NCBI RefSeq assembly: GCF_014467015.1
Contig: NZ_CP058559.1
Coordinates: forward strand, 1,426,001 to 1,490,000
Origin: Alkalicella caledoniensis
GTDB taxonomy: Bacteria; Bacillota; Proteinivoracia; Proteinivoracales; Proteinivoracaceae
Direction of reading: 5' to 3'
Length of the DNA stretch: 64,000 nt
The translations under genes were made by a program, and so were the position numbers. The stretch's first letter is position 1. The number at the start of each line of letters is the position of its first letter. The notes beneath the pieces were generated by a model. That model was not told where the DNA came from. It worked only from the letters and a program-made list of their open reading frames with translations, and searched no databases. Below are positions 25,519 through 34,015 of this stretch, one piece after another.

Positions 25519-25813
25519 AAGGCTGTCAAAGTATAAGAGTACCTTTACAGCCTTCTTCAACTTAAACAAAAACCCACACTTAATAAAGTGCGGGTATCGT
25601 AAACAGATGAAGTGCATACTGTTCAAGATAACCCTTAACATATTCAAGTACCACAGAAAAGCTATACTAAATAAACCCCAATAATACAGGCTAATTTGCT
25701 TTACTGTTAAGTTACTTGATTAGCTAAGAGTAATTATCATGCCCTAATATGCCACCTTTTTAATTTACAATTTTATACATTCACATAATAGCAATATTTT
25801 AAAATATAGTCAA
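25519..25813 (-). promoter_or_regulatory. Long leader of the GNAT pair: promoter, possible leader peptide, two tandem terminators
   Basis: On the minus strand a promoter TTGACT (25808-25813) and TATTAT (25785-25790) with 17-base spacing follows the upstream GNAT gene. A six-codon frame starts at 25740 behind GGTGG (M-I-I-T-L-S). Two hairpins follow, 25572-25595 (ACCCGCACTT/AAGTGTGGGT) and 25519-25554 (AAGGCTGT/ACAGCCTT), each with a T run. The second ends about 30 bases before the GNAT start. The layout suggests attenuation of the GNAT pair, or a small RNA of about 200 bases. Regulation is inferred. Confidence 0.5.
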
Positions 25814-25825
25814 GGGTAAATATTC

Positions 25826-26293
25826 TTAATCATTCCCCTCCCATTCTTTTCTTAAAATACTCATTTGAATTTGATTAACATAACTGCCGTTTCTTAAACT
25901 CTTTTCCCTACATAAACCTTCCCGAACAAACCCTATTTTCCCATATAAATTTATGGCATGATTATTATGTTCCATAACCCTTAGCCAGATTTTATTTAAC
26001 CCTAATTCTTCAAACCCTATTTCTAAAATCCTTTCTAAGGCTTCATGTCCATACCCCTTGCCCCTTAATGTTGGTTTTATGGCAATACTTAGTTCAGCTC
26101 TTTTGCTTTCACGACAGATGTTAAATAACTCCACGATCCCAATAAACTCTTCCATCTGCCCTTCTACCACAAAGCATTTATGTGATTTCCCCGTAAAATT
26201 ACTTAAAGTAGGGTTACCTACTGTCCCCATCATTTCCTTTATTATGTAGTCATCTAGTAATTCGATTATATGGCTCATATGTTTTTTTCCCAT
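25826..26293 (-). CDS. GNAT-family acetyltransferase, RimL-like, N-terminus doubtful
   Basis: The 155-residue frame has the acetyl-CoA loop IKPTLRGKGYGHEALERILE, GLNKIWLRVMEHNNHAINLY and GFVREGLCREKSLRNGSYVN, typical of RimL-like enzymes. The first ATG cuts off the first beta strand of the family. Codons just upstream in the same frame read VRETITLKP, a good match to that strand, but no ATG, GTG or TTG precedes them. Either a rare start such as ATT is used, or the gene has lost its start. Function may therefore be impaired. Confidence 0.75.
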   Translation of the reverse strand: MGKKHMSHIIELLDDYIIKEMMGTVGNPTLSNFTGKSHKCFVVEGQMEEFIGIVELFNICRESKRAELSIAIKPTLRGKGYGHEALERILEIGFEELGLNKIWLRVMEHNNHAINLYGKIGFVREGLCREKSLRNGSYVNQIQMSILRKEWEGND

Positions 26294-26511
26294 GGGTTTT
26301 AGGGTTATAGTTTCCCTAACCCATCTCTCATTTAGTGCTTGTATGTAAATCCCCCCACTCCGTAAAAATTACTATATTACTTTTTCAACAAAGGGGGTGA
26401 ATTTCCTTCAATTTTAGTGGATGTAAATTATGTTAAATATATGTTTAAACTTACCATTAACCTAATTCCATCCTGGCATTCAAAATTTTCTAAGCTCCCT
26501 TTATACTGTCA

Positions 26512-26537
26512 GGGCCCTACAAGAGGGCCCCCTACAA
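26512..26537. repeat. REP-like GC-rich palindrome
   Basis: GGGCCC is repeated across TACAAGA and continues into CCCTACAA. The 3' portion GCCCCCTACAA recurs at 30465-30475. It stands out against an AT-rich intergenic background between codA and the third GNAT gene. Confidence 0.45.
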
Positions 26538-26552
26538 CTGCGAGAAAAAGTT

Positions 26553-26581
26553 AAAAATGCGACATGGAAAGATGTCGCATT
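26553..26581 (-). terminator. Terminator of the codBA operon
   Basis: AATGCGACAT pairs perfectly with ATGTCGCATT around GGAAAG, and on the minus strand a T run follows. It lies seven bases beyond the codA stop. Confidence 0.85.
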
Positions 26582-26587
26582 GCTATG

Positions 26588-27844
26588 TTAAAATTTTATT
26601 TCCTGCTCTCCATCTGAGGTGTATATCCTACTTTCAGGCTGTGTAGTTTTAGCTATTATTTTTCCTTTTCTAATGGAGTAAGTTACTGCTGCTCTTCTTC
26701 TTATTGCTTCGTATCCGTTTTCTGCTGCTAGTATGATTAGGTTTCCATGGTTTCCTACCTCAATACCATATCCTTCAAGGTTTAAAACCTTAGCACTGTT
26801 TGTGGTTATATGTTTTATGGACTCATTGATCTGACTATAGCCCATCATCTGACAGATGTGAAGCCCCATGTGTAATACCTCTAGCATATTACCCGTTCCA
26901 AGAGGGTACCATGGATCAAAAATGTCATCATGACCAAATCCAACATTTATCCCTGCAGCATCTAGTTCTTTAACCCTAGTGATGCCCCTTCGTTTAGGAT
27001 AGCTGTCAAATCTTCCTTGAAGGTGAATGTTAACAAGGGGGTTTGCCACAAAATTTATTTGCGACAGCTTTAATAATCTAAACAATTTTGAAGTATATGC
27101 ATCATTATAAGAATGCATTGCTGTTGTATGACTTGCAGTGACCTTAGACCCCATACCCGCCTCATATGCCTTTGCTGCTACAACTTCTACAAATCTTGAT
27201 TGTTCATCATCTATCTCATCACAGTGAACATCTATAAGCTTATTGTACTTCTTAGCCAACTTAAAGACTTCCTCAATGGACTGCACTCCATATTCCCTAG
27301 TAAACTCATAGTGGGGAATGGCTCCTATGCAATCGGCTCCTTCTTTTACTGCCTCTTCCAACAACTCTAATCCATTTGGATAAGAAAGGATTCCTTCTTG
27401 TGGGAAAGCTACTATTTGCAAAGTAGCTATTTCCTCTATTTCATCCCTCAGTTCCACTAAAGCTTTTAGTGCTATAAGCTCAGGATCTGTCACATCCACA
27501 TGTGTCCTGATATACTGAATACCGTTTGCAACCTGCCACTGAATAGCTTTTTTAGCACGTTTTTTAACATCCTCTTTAGTTAAAAGCTGTTTCCTCTCAG
27601 CCCATCTCTCTATACCTTCAAAAAGGGTACCACTTTCATTCCATTTTGGTTCCCCTGCAGTAAGTGCCGTGTCTAGATGTATATGTGGTTCAACGAAGGG
27701 TGGCAGAGCCAACCCTTTGTTGCCATCTAATATTTCTTCACCATTAGCAAGTAACCCTTGACCGATTTCTTTGATAACTCCGTCCTTAATTAAGATATCC
27801 CATAACCCTTCTTTATCCATAAGTCTAATGTTTCTTATTAGCAT
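26588..27844 (-). CDS. codA: Cytosine deaminase
   Basis: This amidohydrolase deaminates cytosine to uracil in pyrimidine salvage. The 418 residues show the metal-binding [10 protein letters not shown] (His54, His56), a middle region with [22 protein letters not shown], and the catalytic aspartate loop [14 protein letters not shown] with the CodA-type [10 protein letters not shown]. It lies 15 bases downstream of codB and shares its PyrR-controlled transcript. A related isoguanine or creatinine deaminase is possible in principle, but the codB partner and PyrR leader favour cytosine. Confidence 0.95.
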   Translation of the reverse strand: MLIRNIRLMDKEGLWDILIKDGVIKEIGQGLLANGEEILDGNKGLALPPFVEPHIHLDTALTAGEPKWNESGTLFEGIERWAERKQLLTKEDVKKRAKKAIQWQVANGIQYIRTHVDVTDPELIALKALVELRDEIEEIATLQIVAFPQEGILSYPNGLELLEEAVKEGADCIGAIPHYEFTREYGVQSIEEVFKLAKKYNKLIDVHCDEIDDEQSRFVEVVAAKAYEAGMGSKVTASHTTAMHSYNDAYTSKLFRLLKLSQINFVANPLVNIHLQGRFDSYPKRRGITRVKELDAAGINVGFGHDDIFDPWYPLGTGNMLEVLHMGLHICQMMGYSQINESIKHITTNSAKVLNLEGYGIEVGNHGNLIILAAENGYEAIRRRAAVTYSIRKGKIIAKTTQPESRIYTSDGEQEIKF

Positions 27845-27859
27845 AATTACCTTCCTTTC

Positions 27860-29125
27860 CTAGGAAGCTACTTTCACTTCTACTTCCTTAGCTGTGTTTA
27901 TTGCTACCATCAGTTTGCTAACTACCACGTATGTTACCATTGCACCTAGGACCCCATTTATTGGTGGAATTCCTGGGATAAACCTTGAGGCTAGTACCCC
28001 TACTACCCAAGCACCCATGGCAAGGTGATTAACACTTTCAAAAACTTGTCCTGCAAACTTAGCATATCTCTCCTTATTGACTAGGAAATAATCTGCTATG
28101 ATAATTCCACCTACAGGAGGGATTATTGAGTTTAGGAAGCTTAACCATCCTACAAAGTTGTTGTATAGGAATAGTGCTAAAATAGTTCCTAGTATACCAT
28201 TGAATATAACAAGCTTGTTTTTAGGTAATTTTGTTATATTTGAAAACCCTAATCCAGATGCATATAAAGCATTATCATTTGTAGTCCAGATATTAAATCC
28301 TAGTATTATAATTGCCGGTATAATTAAGTTTTGCAAAAACATTACTTCCGATATGTCTGATTGCCCTGTTACCATGGCACCAACAGCACCGAAGATGAAC
28401 ATCAGGGAGTTCCCTAGGAAGAAGGCTATTACTGTAGTTGAAACACCTACTTTTGTGTTTTTTGCAAATCTACTAAAGTCAGGTGTTAATGTACCTCCAC
28501 TGATAAATGATGCCACACACATTGAAAGGGCTGCACCTATTCCTATTGTACTTGTTGGTTCCATGGCCGCTAAACTGCTTATTCCTCCCACTGAGTCCAC
28601 AGCTGTGAAAACCGAAAAGCTTCCTAGTATTGCTATAGACGGAACTGCTATTAGACTCAGTATTGTTAATGCTTTTATTCCGAAATATGCAGTTACTGTC
28701 ATTAAAATTCCTGATACTCCTATTAACATGTGTAGGTTTAGACCTGTTACCCTAGCTACAGGTAGAGCAAACATTGCAACACCTACTCCGAACCATCCCA
28801 CTTGAGTTATACCTAACAGAAATGATGGTAAATACGAACCTTTTTCACCAAAGGAATATCTTGCGAGTAAGTGTGTTGAAAGTCCTGTTTTTGTAGATAT
28901 AAATGATAACAAACTTGTGTAAATGCCTAGTATTAGGTTACCAAATAGTACTGCCATTAAGAAGCTTTTTAAATTTAGTCCTGTACCTAGCTCTCCACCT
29001 GTCCACATACTAGCTGAAAAGAATGTAAAGCCTAACATTACTACAAACATAGACCAGAAACCTTTCTTCCCACTTTTCGGTACTACCTCCAGTGCAAAAT
29101 CTTGATCTTGTTTTTTGTTTTCCAT
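27860..29125 (-). CDS. codB: Cytosine permease (NCS1 family)
   Basis: The 421-residue membrane protein has about 12 hydrophobic segments and is of the nucleobase-cation-symport-1 family. Features seen are MWTGGELGTGLNL and LARYSFGEKGSYLPS near the N-terminus, GWFGVGVAMFALP, and FNIWTTNDNALYASGLG in the middle. It imports cytosine for CodA, encoded just downstream. AGGAGG precedes its ATG, and a promoter with a PyrR attenuator lies upstream. The long opposite-strand frame inside the gene is an artefact. Confidence 0.95.
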   Translation of the reverse strand: MENKKQDQDFALEVVPKSGKKGFWSMFVVMLGFTFFSASMWTGGELGTGLNLKSFLMAVLFGNLILGIYTSLLSFISTKTGLSTHLLARYSFGEKGSYLPSFLLGITQVGWFGVGVAMFALPVARVTGLNLHMLIGVSGILMTVTAYFGIKALTILSLIAVPSIAILGSFSVFTAVDSVGGISSLAAMEPTSTIGIGAALSMCVASFISGGTLTPDFSRFAKNTKVGVSTTVIAFFLGNSLMFIFGAVGAMVTGQSDISEVMFLQNLIIPAIIILGFNIWTTNDNALYASGLGFSNITKLPKNKLVIFNGILGTILALFLYNNFVGWLSFLNSIIPPVGGIIIADYFLVNKERYAKFAGQVFESVNHLAMGAWVVGVLASRFIPGIPPINGVLGAMVTYVVVSKLMVAINTAKEVEVKVAS

Positions 29126-29176
29126 ACGATAAAACCTCCTATAGGATTATTTATCGATACCAGGGGTTAATCTAAA

Positions 29177-29292
29177 CAAAAACACCTTGCCCGAAGACAA
29201 GGTGTGTGTAGACTAACTTAGAGTTACTTAAAGGTATTCACCCATAAGTACTCGTCATTCACCTTGCCAGTCTCTCTGTACTGGATTAAAGG
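29177..29292 (-). promoter_or_regulatory. PyrR-binding attenuator leader of codBA
   Basis: Read on the minus strand, 29262-29292 carries the PyrR-binding signature: CCTTTAAT, then CAGAGAGACTGGCAAGG. This is the conserved stem with a GAGAG-type loop that binds PyrR with uridine nucleotides. About 55 bases later comes a terminator, ACACCTTG/CAAGGTGT with a T run (29177-29205). When pyrimidines are plentiful, PyrR binding should favour the terminator and shut off codBA. The elements are seen; the response is inferred from PyrR attenuators in Bacillus. Confidence 0.88.
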
Positions 29293-29311
29293 TACCGATA
29301 TGTTTTAATTT

Positions 29312-29340
29312 ATTATGGCATGGATAGGGCATACTGTCAA
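29312..29340 (-). promoter_or_regulatory. Sigma-A promoter of codBA
   Basis: A perfect -35 TTGACA (29335-29340) and -10 CATAAT (29312-29317) lie 17 bases apart on the minus strand. Transcription would start about 15-20 bases before the PyrR-binding hairpin. Confidence 0.85.
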
Positions 29341-29352
29341 GACTTTTTTGGG

Positions 29353-29448
29353 TTGGTTAGTTGGTTAGTTGGTTAGTTGGACAGGAAATCAGGGGTAAGG
29401 GGTAAGGGGTAAGGGCAGGGAGTTGGGAGTTAGGTGTTAGGTGTTAGG
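29353..29448. repeat. Stacked short tandem repeats
   Basis: Three repeat types follow each other: TTGGTTAG three and a half times (29353-29380), GGGGTAA three times (29392-29412), and GTTAGGT about three times (29428-29448). All are G/T-rich on this strand. They sit between the codBA promoter and the second hairpin element. No gene is present. Confidence 0.75.
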
Positions 29449-29469
29449 CTTTTAAAACCAGCCTTAACA

Positions 29470-29589
29470 GACTGCTCAAAAGTCTTCAGATTTGAGGCGC
29501 AAAAAAGACCCAGGACCGCAGCGTATTGACATACGTGAGGATCCCTGGGTCTTTGAAGCAACAAAGAAGATGGAGGCTTTTCAGCAGTC
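29470..29589. repeat. Dispersed ~120-bp hairpin element, copy 2
   Basis: It shares outer ends (GACTGCT/AGCAGTC) and the segments GATTTGAGGCGCAAAAA, CCGCAGCGTAT and ACATACGTGAGGAT with copy 1. The main stem here is AAAGACCCAGG/CCTGGGTCTTT. Four stem positions differ from copy 1 and every change is compensated on the other arm. It ends two bases from the stop codon of the NIF3-like gene, the same placement relative to a minus-strand gene as copy 1. Confidence 0.85.
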
Positions 29590-29591
29590 GT

Positions 29592-30419
29592 TTACTTAGG
29601 GTCGATTACTCCTGACATCCTGATAACTTCTAGTCCTTTAGCTTCTAGTGCAGCTATGAACTCGTTAATACCCACTGAGTCTGATGCCATGTGGCCTGCT
29701 ACTATAACATTTCCGATATTTTGCTCTTTTACTGCTTTAATTACATCTTCTGGTATATGCATGCAAACTAATGTACCTACACCTGCATCAAAGTATGCTT
29801 TTGCAACACTTGCTCCACCGCCTGTACCACCAGCCATGGTTACAAATACCTTGCCAGCATAGTCGTCTTTACCACCTACACGTATAACAGGCTTTGCTAA
29901 AGTTTTTTGGTATTCTGGTAGTTCTTCTAGTGCTTTGATAACATCATCAAGTTTAGCTTTTGGGTTGTCTTTTAAAGCATTGTCTAGGTGAGTTTGAACC
30001 TTGTTTTCAGCAAGGATGTCCGTTGGTGTATGTACACCCATAAAAGGCATTTTTAAAAGCTTAGCTGCTGAAATAGCTCTGTCATAGTTAGATACATGAA
30101 GAGCTCTCTCCACTTGACCCACTTTTTCAGCTAATACCTTTTGTGCTTTGTTGATAGGAACACCAGCTAAAACCATGCGATCTATTTGAGCCTTCATTAC
30201 TTTATGAAGGTTTAGTGCAGGATTGCCACCCTTAGGATGATGAGTGATTACAAGGTCTGCACCTAGCTCTTTAGCAAGCATCATTTCAGCAAGTTCCATG
30301 TCTACACCAATAGCTAACTTCTTAATGTTCTCTCCTTCAACGATAATACCGGAATCCTCAGGTACCTCAGTTAAACCAGCTAACTCTAAAGCTAAATCCA
30401 TAATTTCCTTAGTGTTCAT
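29592..30419 (-). CDS. NIF3/DUF34-like protein
   Basis: The 275-residue product shows ELGADLVITHHPKGG (about 53-67), the metal-binding His pair of the NIF3 family, and a later AGHMASDSVGINEF. NIF3-like proteins bind a dinuclear metal site and are linked to GTP cyclohydrolase-like and damage-control functions, but the biochemical role is unsettled. The sequence is a diverged, alanine-rich version of the family. The hairpin element lies against its stop codon; GGGGAGG precedes the ATG. Confidence 0.82.
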   Translation of the reverse strand: MNTKEIMDLALELAGLTEVPEDSGIIVEGENIKKLAIGVDMELAEMMLAKELGADLVITHHPKGGNPALNLHKVMKAQIDRMVLAGVPINKAQKVLAEKVGQVERALHVSNYDRAISAAKLLKMPFMGVHTPTDILAENKVQTHLDNALKDNPKAKLDDVIKALEELPEYQKTLAKPVIRVGGKDDYAGKVFVTMAGGTGGGASVAKAYFDAGVGTLVCMHIPEDVIKAVKEQNIGNVIVAGHMASDSVGINEFIAALEAKGLEVIRMSGVIDPK

Positions 30420-30445
30420 TTAAATTCCTCCCCTTATTATATATA

Positions 30446-30475
30446 GTAGGTGCCCCCAGTAGGTGCCCCCTACAA
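30446..30475. repeat. Direct repeat GTAGGTGCCCCC, two copies
   Basis: The 12-mer occurs at 30446-30457 and 30459-30470, followed by TAC, so the outer ends can also pair (GTAGG/CCTAC). It sits in the 72-base gap between Tex and the NIF3-like gene. Its tail GCCCCCTACAA recurs in the 26512 palindrome. Confidence 0.5.
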
Positions 30476-30491
30476 AACTAACAAAGATGAT

Positions 30492-32633
30492 TTAGATAAC
30501 TCCTTTTAAACTCAAGGCTATTCTTCTTTTTCCTGGGTCTACCCCTATAACTCTCGCTTCAACTGTATCTCCCACAGTTACTACTTCCAAAGGATGTTTA
30601 ATAAATTTCTCTGACATCTCTGATATGTGGATTAATCCAGCTTCCTTCACACCAATATCCACAAAGGCTCCGAAGTCTACTACATTTCTTACAGTTCCCT
30701 TTACAATCATTCCCTCATGTAAATCCTCTAGTTTAAGTACTCCAGATAAAAACAGAGGCTTAGGCAAGCTTTCACGGGGGTCAAGGCCAGGCTTCTCTAA
30801 AGATGTAAGTATGTCTACTAAAGTAGGTACACCTATTCCAAGTTTTCCGGCTAAGTCACGTTGCTCATTTTCAGAAACCTTACCCCTTATTCCTGGTAAG
30901 CCTCCCCTTTTTGCTAATTCTTCTTTTGTGTAACCTAGTATCTCTATAAGTTTTTCAGCTGCCTCATAGGACTCTGGATGAACCGATGTAGAATCAAGTG
31001 GTTCCACACCTTCTTTAATCCTTAAGAAACCAGCACATTGCTCATATGTTGCTTTTCCAAGTCTGGGAACCTTCAAAATATCCTTTCTAGCTTTAAATGC
31101 CCCCAGTTCTTCACGGACTTTTACTATGGCTTTAGCTTGAGCAGGTTTAATGCCTGCAATATAACTTAGTAGTGAGGGACTTGCTGTGTTTAAGTCTGCA
31201 CCCACGTTATTAACGCAATCTTCCACTACTCCACCTAATAGTGACGCCAACCTTTTTTGATCCACATCATGTTGATATTGCCCTACTCCAATAGATTGTG
31301 GAGGAATCCTTACAAGCTCTGCCAAAGGATCTTGTAGCCTTCTCGCTATGGATATGGCACTTCTTTCTGCCACGTCTAAATCAGGATATTCTTCCTTGGC
31401 CAGTGGTGATGCAGAGTAAACACTGGCTCCTGCTTCATCCACTATGGTGTAAGATAAATTTTCTCTCTCACCTATGAACTCTGCTACGAACTCAGCACTT
31501 TCACGACTAGCTGTACCATTGCCTATGGCAATTACAGTAATACCATATTTATCAACAAATTCTAGTATCTTCTTTTTACCTTCCTCCTTTTGGTTTCTAG
31601 GAGGTGTAGGATATATGACACTTATATCCAATACTTTACCAGTACTATCTACAACTGCAAGCTTACAGCCTGTTCTGTAGGCTGGATCAAGACCTAGTAC
31701 AACAATGTTTCTCGTTGGAGGTTGCAGTAGTAAGGATTTTAAATTAGCTGTAAATACCTTGCAGGCTGCTTCTTGAGCATTGTCTGTAAGACCGCGTCTG
31801 ATATCCCTCTCCACCGATGGGAGAAGCAAACGACTTACACCATCTTCTAGTGCATCTTTTAGCTGCTGTTCATTTGTTGTAGGTGCCTTTGATAAATTTC
31901 TATTCCAAAGATCCCTTACTAAGGAGTCTTTATCAAGTATTAGGGATACTTTGATGAATTTCTCTTTTTCTGCCCTATCCATTGCCATGACCCTATGGGG
32001 TGGTAACTTTTTGATAGGCTCACTATACTCATAATACATTTCATAGGGGGATTGAGCTTCTTTATCAACTGCTACGGTTTCTATGGTTCCCCTATCAAAG
32101 ACAAAGCCCCTGGAAAACTCCCTGTTCTCAGGAAGGTCTGTTATCATCTCTGCTATTATATCTTTAGCACCTTGAAGGGCTTTTTCTATATCTTCCACTT
32201 TTTCGTTAACAAATGGTTGAGCCAGTTCTTCCCAAGACACTGCTTGTTCAAGAAGCATTTGTGCCAGTGGCTCTAACCCTAGCTCTTTTGCTATACTAGC
32301 CCTTGTGTTTCTTTTTGGTCTAAAGGGCCTATATATATCTTCTAGTTGCTGTAGTTTGGTTGCCTTTGTTATCTTTTCAGCTAGCTCCTGTGTTAACTTC
32401 CCTTGTTCTTCTATAAGTCTATGTACTTCTTCTTTACGCTCTTGAAGACCTTTTTGATAGTCATAGGTCTCTTGAACTAAACGGATGTCCTCTTCTGTTA
32501 ATCCACCAGTCATTTCTTTACGATAACGGGCAATAAAAGGGACTGTGTTCCCCTCCTCTAAAAGAGCTACTGTTTGTTGAACTTGCTTTTCACTAACCTT
32601 TGTCTGCTTTGATACTAGTTTTATAATGTCCAC
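30492..32633 (-). CDS. tex: Tex-family RNA-binding transcription accessory protein
   Basis: The 713-residue protein follows the Tex plan. An N-terminal helical part contains VPFIARYRKEMTGGL. The YqgF-like RNase-H fold region has VVLGLDPAYRTGCKLAVVD. Helix-hairpin-helix repeats follow (NTASPSLLSYIAGIKPAQAK, FKARKDILKVPRLG). A C-terminal S1 RNA-binding domain contains GMIVKGTVRNVVDFGAFVDI. Tex associates with RNA and transcription complexes in the cytoplasm. The start is GTG after GGAAGG; the gene is 21 bases downstream of the DUF362 gene, likely one operon. Confidence 0.96.
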   Translation of the reverse strand: MDIIKLVSKQTKVSEKQVQQTVALLEEGNTVPFIARYRKEMTGGLTEEDIRLVQETYDYQKGLQERKEEVHRLIEEQGKLTQELAEKITKATKLQQLEDIYRPFRPKRNTRASIAKELGLEPLAQMLLEQAVSWEELAQPFVNEKVEDIEKALQGAKDIIAEMITDLPENREFSRGFVFDRGTIETVAVDKEAQSPYEMYYEYSEPIKKLPPHRVMAMDRAEKEKFIKVSLILDKDSLVRDLWNRNLSKAPTTNEQQLKDALEDGVSRLLLPSVERDIRRGLTDNAQEAACKVFTANLKSLLLQPPTRNIVVLGLDPAYRTGCKLAVVDSTGKVLDISVIYPTPPRNQKEEGKKKILEFVDKYGITVIAIGNGTASRESAEFVAEFIGERENLSYTIVDEAGASVYSASPLAKEEYPDLDVAERSAISIARRLQDPLAELVRIPPQSIGVGQYQHDVDQKRLASLLGGVVEDCVNNVGADLNTASPSLLSYIAGIKPAQAKAIVKVREELGAFKARKDILKVPRLGKATYEQCAGFLRIKEGVEPLDSTSVHPESYEAAEKLIEILGYTKEELAKRGGLPGIRGKVSENEQRDLAGKLGIGVPTLVDILTSLEKPGLDPRESLPKPLFLSGVLKLEDLHEGMIVKGTVRNVVDFGAFVDIGVKEAGLIHISEMSEKFIKHPLEVVTVGDTVEARVIGVDPGKRRIALSLKGVI

Positions 32634-32654
32634 AAAATCATCCTTCCCAATATG

Positions 32655-33812
32655 TTATAACCTTTTATTCATAAGCTTTGCCACCACTTTACCCATTCTA
32701 TTTGCATGTCTAAGTTCTATGGTTTTCTTAGGGCATAGTTCATGACAGCAATAGCAGCTAATACACTTTGAATAATCAATAATGGCTTTATTGTTTTCTG
32801 ATAGAGCCATGGCATCCACAGGGCAGCTATTTATGCAAAAGCTACACCCCACACACTCCGGCTCTATCTCAGGAACCACCTTCATCATATTTACTGCCCA
32901 GCTTGTTAAAAAACCCGGTAGTGATGACACTAATTTAGTGTTGGGTAATTTAAAGGGTGTTATGTTTAGATCGCTAATTTGCTCGCCTAGCACCTCAATT
33001 TTGTTTATGTCCCCTTGTCCTAGACCCATTTTGTGGCCATAATACGTAGTCAAGACATCTTCAAATTTACAGGGTAATATTTCCCCAAGTACTCTATCTG
33101 CACTTATTGCATCAGGTGAAATAACTATTACACCAGCCTTTTTTGTTGTTCCTGCAGAAGGTCCGTTACCTTCCATTCCTTCTATCCCATCAACAACGGT
33201 AAGGTGAGGTTTTACTTCTTTATATAACTCTAGTAGTCCCGTGCAGAACTTCTCTATGGTTTGAGCTTCTTTATGGTAGTTTGCCTTTGCTCTTCCTGGC
33301 ACTACCCCGAACATGTTTTTTACCCCACCTGTCAGTAGGGTTAAACCATGGGTTTTAAACTTTGCCATGGATATTACCACATCTGCCTCAAATATTGGTT
33401 TTGCTATATATAGTTCTTTAAAGACCTTTCCGCCTTTTTTGATTTCAAATCCTGTACTGTCAAAATTCAGTAGTTTAGCACCTCGGCTTTCCACCACTTC
33501 TGCAATACCTGTAACTTTAAGTGCTCTGCCCGTGGGATTACCTGTCTGATTATTTCCACCTGAGCTATCACCAACCCATACTTCACATCCATGTTCTTTT
33601 AAGATATCTATCATTTGTCCTATAACTTCTGGGTGTGTAGTGACATTTTGTTCAGGAGAAGTGGCAGCTAAGACATTGACCTTTAGCAAAACCTTCTGAC
33701 CTGGCTTTATGTATTGCTCTATGCCCCCAAGTAGTTCAAAACCATTCTTTAGAGCTCTACTTACGTCTTGTGGGTCATAGCTATGGGACCTTGTAATTGA
33801 AACCTTAGACAT
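32655..33812 (-). CDS. DUF362 protein with C-terminal 2[4Fe-4S] ferredoxin domain
   Basis: Residues 1-300 match DUF362 (VLLKVNVLAATSPEQNVTTHP, VGDSSGGNNQTGNPTGRAL, KFKTHGLTLLTGGVKNMFG). The C-terminus carries two cysteine clusters, CVGCSFCINSCP and CISCYCCHELCP, for two 4Fe-4S clusters. Such proteins are common in anaerobes and are presumed redox proteins without a proven reaction. ATG 33812 is chosen over an upstream in-frame start at 33878 because GGAAGGGG lies seven bases before it; this gives 385 residues. Confidence 0.9.
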   Translation of the reverse strand: MSKVSITRSHSYDPQDVSRALKNGFELLGGIEQYIKPGQKVLLKVNVLAATSPEQNVTTHPEVIGQMIDILKEHGCEVWVGDSSGGNNQTGNPTGRALKVTGIAEVVESRGAKLLNFDSTGFEIKKGGKVFKELYIAKPIFEADVVISMAKFKTHGLTLLTGGVKNMFGVVPGRAKANYHKEAQTIEKFCTGLLELYKEVKPHLTVVDGIEGMEGNGPSAGTTKKAGVIVISPDAISADRVLGEILPCKFEDVLTTYYGHKMGLGQGDINKIEVLGEQISDLNITPFKLPNTKLVSSLPGFLTSWAVNMMKVVPEIEPECVGCSFCINSCPVDAMALSENNKAIIDYSKCISCYCCHELCPKKTIELRHANRMGKVVAKLMNKRL

Positions 33813-33900
33813 TGGCATACCCCTTCCAAACCTCTGTTTGTACCTATTATACCATTTTATGCTATTTATTTCTAGCAAGGGGGGCTTTTGTGCAATAATA

Positions 33901-33941
33901 AAAAACCAGCGTTTCAGGAAAATTCTGAAACGCTGGTTTTT
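33901..33941 (-). terminator. Strong terminator after the 235-residue secreted protein gene
   Basis: A perfect 17-bp stem, AAAAACCAGCGTTTCAG against CTGAAACGCTGGTTTTT, closes on a seven-base loop. A and T runs make it bidirectional. It lies about 75 bases beyond the stop of the secreted protein gene. Confidence 0.9.
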
Positions 33942-34015
33942 CTACTTAACTGTCTTATAGTCAACACTATCCGCACTCATCATTTGGTGAGTATGTGGTT
34001 TTAAAGTTGTATTTA

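Noticed and set aside
24343-26293. The three GNAT genes as a recent tandem duplication
   Set aside because: The proteins differ in length and motifs (one is a general GNAT, two are RimJ/RimL-like), so they are not recent copies of one another.
28098-28805. 235-codon open frame on the plus strand inside codB
   Set aside because: It lies wholly opposite a clear membrane transporter; its hydrophobic/proline-rich sequence is the mirror of the codB helices and it has no ribosome site.
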